Shown piece after piece: positions 45,334 to 56,084 of a DNA stretch of 64,000 bases (position 1 is the stretch's first letter; each line of letters starts with the position of its first letter). Both the position numbers and the translations under genes were made by a program. The notes under the pieces were generated by a model that saw only the letters and a list, made by a program, of their open reading frames with translations, had not been told where the DNA came from and did no database searches. Origin of the DNA: Lumnitzera littorea (taxonomy: Eukaryota; Streptophyta; Magnoliopsida; Myrtales; Combretaceae); assembly GCA_024138015.1 (NCBI GenBank), contig JAMXBB010000010.1, positions 12,170,254 to 12,234,253 of the forward strand. Direction: 5' to 3'.

Positions 45334-45733
45334 TGTTATAATCTAAGTATATAGTAGTAGTATAAATGTAAAAAAATCAACAGGAAATTATATAATTTAG
45401 TAGAAGTTGGTGCTTTTTACTGGATTGTAACAGTAGTTTTAATAATTGTATTAGTACTTTTACTAGTTTTGGTAGTTGTATTAGGAGGAAAAGTTAGTTA
45501 TTTACAACAAACTAATAGATTTACATGTATTCTTATAAATAAAATAATGTCAATGAGAATGGATAGATAAATGTCAATTTAAAAAAGTAGTCTTGCACTA
45601 ATTGAAGAGTGGTTCTCTCAAATTAATCAAAATCAAAATTCCGTTTCCATTTTTATTATATTCATTCTTTTATTGATTAATTATTGCCATACTTAATATC
45701 AATATTTATACTATTAGGGTACGGGTACTAACA
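45334..45733 (+). repeat. 3' LTR of the non-autonomous element
   Basis: 400 bp, preceded by a purine-rich gaagatgcaagaaaa and aligned along its whole length with the 5' LTR. Confidence 0.75.
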
Positions 45734-46819
45734 AAATCCCTATAATCATAATTAAAAAATGAAAAGGAAAAATTCACTGTAGATTTAGGACATAAATCCA
45801 AGTCCAAATAGACAAGTAATGAAATCATTTCAAACTACATTCTACGGATATTCATTCTTAATTAATTTTTAAGTATGGAATAAAATATATGATACATGTG
45901 GCATCAGATACTTGCGCTGCTCCTAGTGTAGGTTATATGAATTTTTCTATTTATAAGGGTAAAAGTAATTGAAAAGTCAAATAAGAGAAATTATCTTTCC
46001 AATTGCTTACTTTAGCTGTTTTAATGTATGTATATGTTTTACGTGTTGTAAAGGCATGCACTAAGATAACACTCACATACCATGACGTTTAACTTTACAT
46101 ATTTAAAAACTATTCACTCTATTAGAGATCCTTCGAAAAGGGGTTCCTTTTACATTATTTTAGTAACATTATTTTAGTAATGATAAGATTATAATATTAA
46201 TATGATAAATGTTGAAACTTGGAAAATATTAAGCTGGGTTTCTTTAGCAAAGACCGGCATCTATTTAAGATTTTTTGTTTGGCGTTCTGAAGGATTCTTA
46301 AAAGATTTCTAAGAGTTTATCCGATTTCACTTTCAAGAAAACTGTAACCGCCATTAATAACCATTTGTATTTGATGCAACATGTGGTGTCATAATAAATG
46401 GGTTAGACCAAGCATTTTTGTTGATGTATAGGTAAACCAAGTATCCGATAGGTTTAAACAAGTATTTCTGCAATTTAGAATTATACATATTCATCTAACC
46501 GATTTAAACCATAAAATATAGTTATATATATATATATATATATATTGGTTCAATTTATAGTTTAATTCAAAGGTGATCTAAATTATTTACAATTCAGTTC
46601 AGAAGGTTGAACCAAGCCAAACCTCTTAAATCCAAATAGTACCATTTTTTATTTGTAAATAGAATATATGTAATATCTTTCTTTTATTTTTGTTTTAACC
46701 CCTATTGACATTTCAATATGACTCTATTTATCTTTTCTTCTTTGCTGTCTCTCTTCTCATTTTCAACTTCCACAGTCCACTCCTTTTTCTTCATCGTCAT
46801 CTCTCATGATCTCTAGCGG
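45734..46819. other. Intergenic, with a (TA)n microsatellite
   Basis: No gene seen. An uninterrupted TA run lies at 46,523-46,546. A pyrimidine-rich stretch (46,720-46,815) precedes the CACTA element. Confidence 0.5.
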
Positions 46820-47502
46820 CACTACAAGAATTATTACATTTAGTGGCTCCATGCTTATATCAATAGTAGCAATTAAAGTGGCTATTGGGATCTTTACTAG
46901 CAATTTCAAAATGCTGGGGATACAAGATTAGCAAGCAATATATAGTAGCAATTATTCTATTGAAGGTGTAGGTATACCTATTGCAGCTGCTTAAAAAAGT
47001 GAAGCTACAAGTTGGGAATAACAGCATTTAAAAAGAGCTACTATTTCCACTAGTTATAGCAACCTAAAATTAGGAGCTGTTTTAAGCTGCCACTGTTCGC
47101 TTCATATAATAGAAAACTGCCACTAATTCTTTAACTATTCCAAATAAATAAATAAATAAAATTTCTTCCATTGCATTTGATTTATGGTTTGATCACATAA
47201 ATCTTGTAGAATGATTTTGCACATGGAAGTAGCGGCTCCAATTATGGCACCTAAATTGGCCATAGGCTAACAAAATAAAAAAATTAAGTAGCTTTAGACT
47301 AAATTCACTACAGTATAGAAAATGAACAAGGAATATAGCCATAAGTTATTGATCAATCTCATAAGATAACAAAACAAGAACCTTTAAGTACTGAACGAAA
47401 AAGAGAGATGGAAATAAGATGATATATTCTCATTATATTCTCACAAGAGAGTGAAAATAAAAAGCAATGTAGATAAATACACAAGAAGTATGCTATGTGT
47501 AC

Positions 47503-48048
47503 CTTCAATCCTACAATAGCAAGATTTTCAGTCAAAAGTTCCGAAATTTTTTCTTTAGATATACTGATATATTTGGACATGGGCAAAAGACGTAAATGAC
47601 GTAGGTTTAAGCATTTTTCAATAGATTTTGATGACAAAGTCAAATTAAAGAATTCATATCATTTGCCTGGGCTCTTACTGAAGGAAGCCAACATTTTCCC
47701 TAACTGTTAGAGACTCAAAAAGTGCTACACTTTGAAATACCTGCAAGGAGAAAAAATTCACGAAACCAAGCAAAAGTGATGGATAGAGACCTTGTATGAA
47801 TCATCTCCCTACTTACAACAATATATAAGAATCATTATAAAAGTGAAGAAGTACAAGATGTGAACAGTTAAGCTCAAAGCTCAATGCAGTGCCAAGTAGA
47901 AGCATATGTACTAACCCATGCAATTTAAAAAGCAAACAATCTAACATTTTTTTACCTTATATAGAGAAAGAAGTCCAACAATAATCTTCAAAACTGTGGA
48001 TTTCCTAATTCCAAAAGGGCTGATTATTCCAACAGCTTCTCCATGTCT
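47503..48048 (-). pseudogene. TGD3: Captured fragment of TGD3 (plastid lipid-import ABC ATPase), three exons
   Basis: Three minus-strand blocks match TGD3 (ABC transporter I family member 13), the ATPase of the TGD1-2-3 lipid importer of the chloroplast inner envelope. 48,048-47,956: RHGEAVGII...GIRKSTVLKIIVGLL, the Walker A exon, with the normal GPSGTGKST changed to SPFGIRKST. 47,740-47,679: VFQSVALFESLTVRENVGFL, the Q-loop exon. About 47,560-47,503: KEKISELLTENLAIVGLK. Splice sites remain (ttgcag before VFQ, gtaaga, gtacac and gtaaaa after exons), so the capture was from genomic DNA. The exon between Walker A and VFQ is not found. Signature and Walker B exons are absent, so it cannot be active. 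Confidence 0.85.
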
Positions 48049-48347
48049 ACTCTAGATAATAGTGAGTTTGATAAGAATATACATCAGAACAAGCACCTAA
48101 CAATGAAACTTAACCTTCATTGTAATACATGTTTAGCAACATGTATAATCTTATCTAATGCACCACATTTAATGCTCCCCACAGAGAATACCTTCAAATT
48201 CTATATAGATGTACCATGCCTAAATTTTTTAATTTTGATAGACCCTACCAACAAAGAACATAATAACATCATACAATAAGCAAGCTTATAAGGATGAACA
48301 AAAGCTCCAAAATAAAGAATAAGAATAAATTGAGATTTGCAACCAAC

Positions 48348-48440
48348 CTCTGGTGGATAAAATTTGGCACCATGGTTGCTAAGTTTGGCATGTGCTTAAG
48401 CATAGTCCTTGAAGAATGTCTCCTTATCTTCAGCATATGT
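48348..48440 (-). pseudogene. APX: Captured exon of a chloroplast ascorbate peroxidase
   Basis: The minus strand reads TYAEDKETFFKDYA, a stop, then AHAKLSNHGAKFYPPE. Chloroplast (stromal/thylakoid) ascorbate peroxidases have YAED..[25 protein letters not shown] near the C-terminus of the catalytic domain. The GAA of DYAEAH is TAA here, and L to H and D to Y changes follow. An acceptor (aattcag) directly precedes the exon, and GAG/gttggt follows as a possible donor. It lies upstream of the TGD3 exons in the same orientation, about 300 bp away. These genes are not normally adjacent, so this is a separate capture. Confidence 0.85.
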
Positions 48441-48847
48441 CTGAATTGCATAAATTTCATTAATATTTTACCTTCCAAGTCATAAACATAAGAGATTATT
48501 CATAGAGCCTCCATTTAAACACACTCTTGACATAGTTACCTTAAATGAATAATCCAATCACGATAAATTTGATACAACGAAACTTTACAAGTTAATTCTA
48601 TTATTTAAAAATTTCTCAAATAGTCATGATAGAAAATTCAATGTGGTGAGAGCAAGTTATAACTTGCAGAGTAGAGAAGCTAATTAATTTGTGCATTAAA
48701 GACAAAAAACTTACCTGATTTATTATAAGGATATCCAATTGCACTTTGTAAATTGATCAGCAACTTTAATATTAACCCACTGTAAATGGATAGTGTAGCT
48801 TAGAACAAGTACTAAAATTGCAACTCATACCAGGATGATAAGCGTTA

Positions 48848-49100
48848 TGGAGAACAAAGGGGAAGAACGTGCTTTTGATTGCACAGCACCCGCGAAAGGG
48901 ATGCTTCCACTATCTGCAAGATGTCATGACAAACTTACTAGCCTCCTCGACACATTCACTCTGTAACACTACCAAATGTTTTCACATGAAGTCGTTACCT
49001 TTGCGGATTCAAGGCTTCAATCTAGAGAGTACTGGGAGAAAGAGTATGAGCATCATATCAGCGTTTTTTGAAAACCATTAGTGGAAATGACTATGCTAGG
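48848..49100 (+). pseudogene. Unidentified coding-like tract inside the CACTA element
   Basis: From ATG 48,848 the plus strand reads MENKGEERAFDCTAPAKGML, PLSARCHDKLTSLLDTFT, a stop, then HEVVTFADSRLQSREYWEKE. Composition is protein-like and richer in G/C than the flanks, but I do not recognise the family. Another frame of the same strand is open over 70 codons (48,869-49,081). A second protein-like tract on the plus strand (about 49,380-49,500, with FQERIQDRLVNHIVAISRDK) may belong to the same captured gene. It is likely a fourth captured fragment. Confidence 0.35.
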
Positions 49101-50189
49101 ACTTATCTAATATGGCTAGGGAACCTTATTATGTTCCTGCTTTCTCTTCAAGGACTCTGCTATTTTATTGTTTGGTTAATGCAAGGCATTGTGATTGATA
49201 TTGTAAGTTCTTTATGAACTGCTTCATTATACATTCTCTGCCAATATAGTTAATTCTCTACCCTGTTGCTGTGACACATGTTCTGTTGTCGTTGTTATAG
49301 CCATTAAACTATTTGTATGGCCCTTGAATTCAACAAAGAAAAACAAGAATCTTTATGGCACATTCAAAAAAGTTATACAGATTTCAAGAGAGAATTCAGG
49401 ATAGGCTTGTTAACCATATTGTTGCAATTAGTAGGGACAAGGATTGGTCCCTTAAGTCTAACCTAGGTTGCATATTTAGAAATATGAGAATATCTTAACT
49501 TAAAACTGGCTTACCAATACGGATGAGGTGCAACACAACAATCTACTTAGAAAAGCTTTCGCTAAAAGCTTGGCAAGTTACTGGAAGGATAGATTTATAG
49601 GTTCTTTTCATGTATAGTGATTTGATTAACTAAAGCCAACTTTTATGACCAATACACCAAATATTCGATGTTGCCCCCACTATTGAAATTGCTGATACAG
49701 GTTTTAAAGAAACAAACGAAAAGGAAAAAGCATTGACTATAGGTAATGCTTTTGTATGAACGGAAAACTCTCCTAGCCAAACTATGTGATGACATCAATT
49801 AGCAAAGGAAAAAGGGAAACGCTTAAGCTTTTGTTTGAGAGAAGATCATGGCACTCTAATAACATAATAGTACTTGATGATAGAAGCAGAGGGTGGCAAT
49901 GAATGGAAAAGCACATTCATACAGATAACAATCATAAGAAGCTGAGAAAGAGCGAGACACATGCATACATATATAAAACAACTTTATATATTTATACTTC
50001 AATCGACTTGCTTCCAAGGCTCTCGTCTACAAGACCTAAGGCTTTGCTTAAATTTACATAATAAATAAAGCAGCAAAATTTCGTAGTACTTATTATACAT
50101 TCACAAAAAATCAAGTATGTAAAAAGGTGAAAAGTTACATATTCTATAATTCTACGGCTTCCAATGTTCATGCACCCATTCTAGCTTTC

Positions 50190-50324
50190 TTTTTAGATTG
50201 CTTTCTTTACTTTCAATTTCTCCGCTTTCTCTTCCTTCTTGCACTTCCTGGCTTGTCTCTAGAGCGATTTGGAAGTGAATTTTAAGTCCATGATTTGGTT
50301 CAGAAGTCTTTCTGTGTTACCCGT
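50190..50324 (-). pseudogene. CHMP1: Captured 5' end of CHMP1 (ESCRT-III subunit)
   Basis: The minus strand from 50,324 reads TGNTERLLNQIMDLKFTSKS, L, stop, RQARKCKKEEKAEKLKVKKA, I, stop. Plant CHMP1 begins MGNT..L.NQI.DLKFTSKSLQRQ.RKCEKEEKAEKLKVKKAIEKGN. The start codon is ACG instead of ATG, Gln is TAG and the Glu of AIEK is TAA. Upstream on the minus strand lies a 5' UTR-like stretch with gaaaccctaa and gaaccctaa boxes, common in plant housekeeping promoters, so leader DNA seems to have been captured as well. Homology ends near 50,190. CHMP1 works in multivesicular-body sorting; this copy is dead. Confidence 0.9.
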
Positions 50325-50614
50325 GGTGATTGTTCCGTTTGGTGATGAGAACTAACAGAAAACGAGGGAAAATTAGGGTTCTGATTTTGACTTTTAGGGT
50401 TTCAATTGAAGAAAAATTAGTTTTTGAAAATGCTATATTAATTATTACATAACATTTTCTAAAACTGCTACTATTAATTATTATTATATAGAATAACTAT
50501 TGACTATACTTATTGTGATAATTAAAAAGACTTGCCACACTTAATTATCAATTGAAACATATTTCTAAAATTGTTACTAATTATCAGTACCTATTGTATC
50601 AAACTCTTGTAGTG

Positions 50615-52734
50615 TAAACTTATAGACCTTCATTATTATCTAGGATACAATGTAAATATAAATAATGTTATTTGACCTAATTCTTTTATAATGTTCCTTT
50701 ATATGGACTTCAATATTTAGTTAAAAATTCTAATGATTATTAGTATTATTAGTTAGAAGAAAGTATTTCTAAAACACTGCTCAAAATCATGCTAATAGAG
50801 TTTATATGGATTTCAATAGGAGTCCTATTATATATCCTGATTACACAAGTGCTAAGTCTAAAAATTTTCAAACTAAAATACATATGTCATAATTCTTTAA
50901 AACCATCTTAAATATAGACTATGATGTATTCTTATTTGGGAACAAAATTGTATTTTATAGAATATGTAAAAGTTTTTATAACTTACTTTCTTTTAAAATA
51001 TTGAAATCATTACTAGAAACCAGTCATTTATACCAAAAATCATGATATTGGTTGAAAGTGGATATGACATTTAAATATAAAATACAACGAATTCAAGCTC
51101 ATTTACTTCAATATAAATTACAAAATAACCAGCAAAACAATATATCAACCGAATAAAACTTAAACTGAGATGTAATAAAAATTTATTCGTTTGACTGAGA
51201 GTCATTTTAAAATAGCAATTTATAGGTTGACAAACTTCACTGAGGTTTTTCGTATTTTACAAATTTACTCATATAACTAGCGATATTTTATTGGTGAAAT
51301 GTATGGAAACTTGTATATATTGGAAAACAGTGAGGTATCTTATAATACGAAACCTGTAGTATACGCCGTTCTAAACTAGTTTCAAGGTGCATAAGTGGTC
51401 ATACAATGTACACCTTTAGATTCCTCAAATCTAGAAGTGAAACCCGACATTTAATTTCCGTTATAGATACTTATACCCAAGCTAATAAATTTTGTAATTT
51501 AATAACTTCCAATACTCTCAATTCAAAAGGTAGTTCAAAAGAAACTCTTAAATTTAAAAAGAAAAAAAAGGATTCCTTTGTCTTATTTAATCTTGATTAC
51601 ACACTTTGAGAAAAGAAAAAGATAAGTATAATAATAATAATAATAATAATAAATTAGTTTTCATTTCATATCTTAATAAATGCTCCGAAAAAACACGTGA
51701 ATATATTTATTGTGTAGAATGATTTCAAAGTTTCAATTATTGTGCTGGAACCCGGATCTTTACCAGAAGCAATGTAGGGCATCTTTTTACTATTTTCCCT
51801 GCTATGCTGATAACGGGCATGCATGGCTTGCGGGTATGAGTGCATTATAATTGTCCTACGGACGGCAAAGTTGTCACGTTTGATGTCAATTCTTAGTTGC
51901 GATATATAAGACAAAAGCCCAACGGGTCCCCATATCCCTTTCTTTATCTTCTTCTTCCATTTTTTTTTTTTTTCCATAAATTGGTCCATATCTCTTTCTA
52001 TGTTTTGTGTTCTTTTTCAATGAATTGGTCCACGTCTCCGTGAGTAATCCTCGTCACTTAACAGAGGTTGCTCGCTCTAAAAAATCTAATGGAGGATCAT
52101 GGTTTGTCCTTTTCCTTCCCACCCAATCCTATCCTTTCCCCCTCGTACAAAGACTATAGAATCCTATTGTGAATTACGGGGAATACCAATTATATAAGCA
52201 GTGATTTCAAATATTTATAAAAAATCATGCAAATAATTGTTTAATTGAAAAAAATCTCTCGACTCTTACTAGTTGAAGAAAGCTTTCCTAAGAATCCCAT
52301 TTGACATCCCAGATAAATCCATCGTCTTTCTCTTCTGGCCGAACAGTTGTCCTTAGGAAAAAAACGACGTCCAACTAGGGATATCCTTGCTGACGGGTTA
52401 GAGCCGGGTAGTTGATACTAGAAACTGGTCCAACGGAAAACACCACAGCACAATTATAACCTAAACCTTATAGAGTGTCTAAATGTATATTCTTGATTTG
52501 CGATTGATAAGGTTTATACTTTGTTGGATTCTACCTTGAACTTAAATGAATAAATTGATAAATATTGAAATAAATGATAATATTACACTTACCATGGAAA
52601 CTTTAATTACTGTTACAACTATATATAAAAATTTTCAGATTACCAAATGTTATGCCTATTGCCTAATTAAGTTTCCGCTTACTCCCTTTGGCAGTAATTA
52701 ATTAAACCATCTCCAGTGTCTATATACAAGATAA
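50615..52734. other. AT-rich intergenic DNA, no gene identified
   Basis: An (AAT)n microsatellite lies at 51,628-51,652. 51,700-52,150 is less AT-rich with T/C runs (51,957-51,974), but I find no convincing frame. Nothing recognisable elsewhere. Confidence 0.4.
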
Positions 52735-53700
52735 AAGAATTATTGTTTTCAAATAAATGCTTACTAAAAACAATGCTTAAAGTTGTCCATGAAATGAAAG
52801 AAAAAATTTTACAACTATATATTTTTATATTTAAAAAGTAGGAAAAAGGCACTTTACATGGTACGAGAAGTCCACCTATGATGACCTTTACCAACTACCA
52901 TCATAGTACACCATATATGACCTAAAGCTTTCATCGAACCAGGTGGATCCAACCTAATACTTTCACCATACCCATAACCTTTACCAATCACCTTTGAAAA
53001 TTTCCTTCCTAAAAACCACCAAAGCAAAAATAACTTGCCTCTTAAATGTAGGTTATTTTAAGAGAAGACTTGATGTAAGAAATAACCTATAAAACAAGCA
53101 CATGCAAACTTAAAGGGTTATTAGAATTGGTTTTAATACGACTATTTCGATATTTAGGTTAGAGAGTGTTTAGATGAGAAAAAGGGACAAAATGTTCACC
53201 AAAGTGAGAAAGTGAGGATCCTTGAGAGAAAGGGACAAAATGTTCTCAAGAGTGAGAAAGTGAGGATCTCTCTAACTTAAATATCGAGGTAGTCGTATTA
53301 AAACCAATTCTAATAACCCTTTAAGTTTGCATGTGCTTGTTTTATAGGTTATTTCTTACATCAAGTCTTCTCCTAAAATAACCTATATTTAAGAGGCAAG
53401 TTATTTTTTCTTTGATGGTTTTTAAGAAGGAAATTTTCAAAGGTGATTGGTAAAGGTTATAGGTATGGTGAAGGTGTTGGATTGGATGCACCTGATACAA
53501 TGAAAGCTGTAGGTCATATATGGTATACTGTTATAGTAGTTGGTAAAGGTCATCATAGGTGGACTTCTCGTACCATGTAAAGTGCCTTTTTCTTGCTTTT
53601 TAAATATAAAAAAATATAGGTGTAAAATTTTTTCTTTCATTTTGTGGATAACTTTAAGCATTGTTTTTAGTAAGTATTTATTTGACATATTTTGAATTCT
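52735..53700. repeat. Long inverted repeat (foldback), arms about 430 bp
   Basis: The left arm (about 52,735-53,168) and right arm (about 53,271-53,700) are reverse complements with few differences. Examples are tcaaataaatgcttactaaa with tttagtaagtatttatttga, 'atggtacgagaagtccacct' with 'aggtggacttctcgtaccat', and 'gcacatgcaaacttaaaggg' with 'ccctttaagtttgcatgtgc'. The loop of about 100 bp contains two copies of a 47-bp unit (gagaaagggacaaaatgttc...). Transcription through it would give a long, nearly perfect hairpin. No transposase is present. It could be a foldback transposon or a young siRNA/miRNA-generating locus. Confidence 0.85.
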
Positions 53701-54539
53701 TCTTTTGGGTCTAAAAGTAGATCACAATCTCAAGATATATAATGGAGATCTTAAGATAAGCATGAGCCCATAGTTGACTTGCCTTACTTAGATGAATTGT
53801 TTTCGCTTAAACCATATTTGGGTTCATGAGTTAGTCCTACATACTATGGATTTGACGACTTGAGTATCAAAAGGCTAAAGAGAGAATGAAGGGAGCTTAG
53901 ATAACATCCTCATGTGAGGTTGCCCAAGAACTTAAGAGCTTGGTCCAAGTTCTTGCGGTGTCATCCTTGGTGCTGGTAAGCTATTGTAGATTATACAGAG
54001 GCTGGTTAAGCATTAGAGAACTTAGCCAAGCTTTGCAGAGCTTGGTCATGAGCTCATAAGCTCAACCATAGGCTCTTGAGTTTTACTTATGTTATAAGGA
54101 GATTGGAAATGGACTTAGAAACCTACATCTAAAATAGCATATCAACACTTACTCCTAGTTTTGTTGGCAATAAGTTAGCAAGTTGATTAAGCTCTTAGTA
54201 GGACCTCTAAGCATAAGGCAAGCTTCTCAATTAGGATGCCATTCACTAATGAATTATCCTATTGGGTTGCTAATGATGAACTAGGCTGTAATATTTTGTG
54301 GGCTCCAAAAAGTTAAGTGACAGAACAAAAGCTGATCCAAAGCATCGTGGATTTGTGATTGAGAGGGGAAGTTTTAAGGGTGTTGGGTCGAGCTAGTACA
54401 ACAAGGTGGTGCCATTTAGAGGGAAATCTAAACTAATCAGGGCTTTTCCCCAAAACCAAACTAACTAAGCCATAGAGGCTTGAATATGAAGTTTACTAAA
54501 TGGAATGAATTTATTCTACTAACAACTTGTCCAGTCTGA
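53701..54539. other. Flank of the chromovirus element, no gene seen
   Basis: Not obviously repetitive within the window. The start of the 5' LTR may lie here but is not recognisable by comparison with the 3' LTR. Confidence 0.3.
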
Positions 54540-54818
54540 AGTGATAGATGTGATAGGTGGAAATGAATTATAATAGTTAGATTGATGTAATCTTGGCCAT
54601 CCATTTCTATATGCCTTTTGTATATATAAGAGTGACCCCCTCAATTGTTGTAAAGCATTCAGTCATTAAGTGGAATCCATTTGATACATAGAACTTCTCT
54701 CTCTACTTTCTCTCCCTAAGAGTTTTATGTGTGTTCTTAGGCTGAACTTGGCGTTCCTTAGTAGGGTTAAGATCCCTAAGTGTCGTACCAGAGTGTTTGA
54801 AGGAATATGCTTGTAACA
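54540..54818 (+). repeat. 5' LTR of element C (3' part recognised)
   Basis: Aligns with the 3' LTR from 'aggtggaaatgaatt' through the TATA-like 'gtatatataagagtgacc' (about 54,620) and 'ctttctctccctaagagtt' to the end gcttgtaaca at 54,818. Sequence left of about 54,540 does not align with the 3' LTR start. Confidence 0.65.
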
Positions 54819-54819
54819 G

Positions 54820-54833
54820 GTGGTATTAAAGCC
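54820..54833 (+). other. tRNA-Met primer-binding site
   Basis: Gtggtattaaagcc follows the LTR end and differs from the consensus TGGTATCAGAGCC by C-to-T and G-to-A changes only. Confidence 0.7.
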
Positions 54834-54849
54834 TAGAAAGATGTAGGTA

Positions 54850-56080
54850 GGGAAGATGTCATCTAGAAATGAAAAATAACAACTCCTCCACAGTCGATAA
54901 GGTGGCTAGCTAGGGAGATTGCCGAATGACTAAGAAGAGGGCTAGGTCTAAAGATCTATTAAACTTTCTTTTCACTCGAATGGATAAGGTTAAACTAAGC
55001 ATTGCCAAAGCTCATGAGTAACTGGATGATTATGAAGCTATTGTGGATGGGCTAGAGGAAGGATTCCGCGGTAAGCTATAAGGAGCTTTGAACCAAGCCT
55101 TAGAGGAACTAAGGAAGCATGATGGGGGAGCTTGAAGAGAAAAAAGGTATCCTTAAGGCCCAAATGGGTGCACTTAAGGCTAAGGAAGAGGCATATGAAG
55201 TAAGGACAGATGTTTTGCTTATAGACATAAGTTAGGAAATTAAAGACCTCAAGACGAAATTAGTGGCTTGTAAGGTAGTTGTAGCTAATGGTGTGACCAT
55301 TCAGCCTACTCATAGGATTGATGTCCTTAAGCTTAAACCTTTTTAAGGGAACTAGAGCCATTAGGGAAGCTGACAACCTTTTGTAGGGGTTAGAGTATTA
55401 CTTTTAGGTAGAAGGGATGGTAGATGACATGAGCAAGATCTATATTTCTCCTATGTATTTAAAGGATATTATAATGTTGTGGTGGCATAGAAGGGCCAAT
55501 AAAATCCACATGGGCTGATTTTGTTTAGGAATTCAAAGGTTAGTTCTCCCCTCAAAATGCTTTTAAGAAAGCAAAGGTGAAGTTATGACATTTGACCCAT
55601 AAGGTTGAGATAAAGTAATATGTTCGAGAGTTCTCAAAATTGATGCTAAAAATTCCTTATCTCAACCCAAGTGATGCCTTATTATGTTTCTTGATAGGCT
55701 CAAGCCTAAGGTTAAAGTGGAGTTAGAGTATTGAAGAATGGAAGATATCTCTAAGGCCTTTACTATGGCTAAAAGTTTAGTGGAATTCAAGAAGATGGAA
55801 TCAAAGCCTTCGATAGTGAAAGGGAAGGGTTATGCTAACAAAGAGAAGGGAAGTAGTTCTTTTAAAGGAAGGGGAAAGAGTGATGATAAAGATGGTAGGA
55901 CAAGAAAGCCTTGTAAGCTAAAATGTTATTTTTGTGATGAGCCACACTATGCTCAAGAGTGCCTAAAGAAGGGGAAATTGGTAGCATCAGTAGCTAATGA
56001 GAGCTCAAACAAAGGAGATGAAGCTCAATTGGGATCACAGAGGATTCTTAAAACAATGAAGTCAAAAGATACTAAGAAGC
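54850..56080 (+). pseudogene. Element C gag
   Basis: The N-terminal half is helix-rich and broken (54,900-55,330). The gag core near 55,350-55,740 includes FKKAKVKL, YVREFSKLMLKIPYL and CFLDRLKPKVKVELE. An open frame from 55,738 runs EDISKAFTMAKSLVEFKKME into a basic linker and the zinc knuckle CYFCDEPHYAQEC (about 55,924-55,962). That has the C-x2-C-x3-H-x4-C spacing common in this plant group. The knuckle would bind RNA. The stretch 55,738-56,298 is the longest undamaged coding piece in the element (186 codons). Confidence 0.8.
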
Positions 56081-56084
56081 ATAA

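Larger units (their letters stand above)
44156..45733 (+). mobile_element. Complete non-autonomous LTR retrotransposon
   Basis: Two LTRs, 44,156-44,552 and 45,334-45,733, each start TGTTA(C/T)AATCTAAGTA and end CTAACA. The flanks are aaatt (left) and aaatc (right), compatible with a 5-bp target duplication with one change. The internal part is under 800 bp. It has a gag-like N-terminus and a short 3' coding tail ending in NLEDKVVLK, the usual C-terminus of gypsy pol, but no RT or integrase. It would have depended on enzymes from another element. The LTRs differ at many sites, so the insertion is old. Confidence 0.8.
46820..50614. mobile_element. Non-autonomous CACTA transposon carrying host-gene fragments
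   Basis: It starts CACTACAAGAATTATTAC at 46,820 and ends ...CTCTTGTAGTG at 50,614, giving the inverted terminus CACTACAAGA(A/G) typical of plant CACTA (En/Spm) elements. Near the ends are the repeated subterminal words 'tagtagcaatta', 'gctactatt' and 'aattgccac' that bind the transposase in this group. The expected 3-bp target duplication is cgg on the left and taa on the right, not identical. No transposase (TNP2-like) is seen. Instead the 3.8-kb interior holds exon fragments of several unrelated nuclear genes with their introns, which makes it a Pack-CACTA element. Confidence 0.85.

Noticed and set aside
48269..48478. A 69-codon minus-strand frame over the APX exon
   Set aside because: It is the wrong frame; the peroxidase reading is in the next frame and contains a stop.
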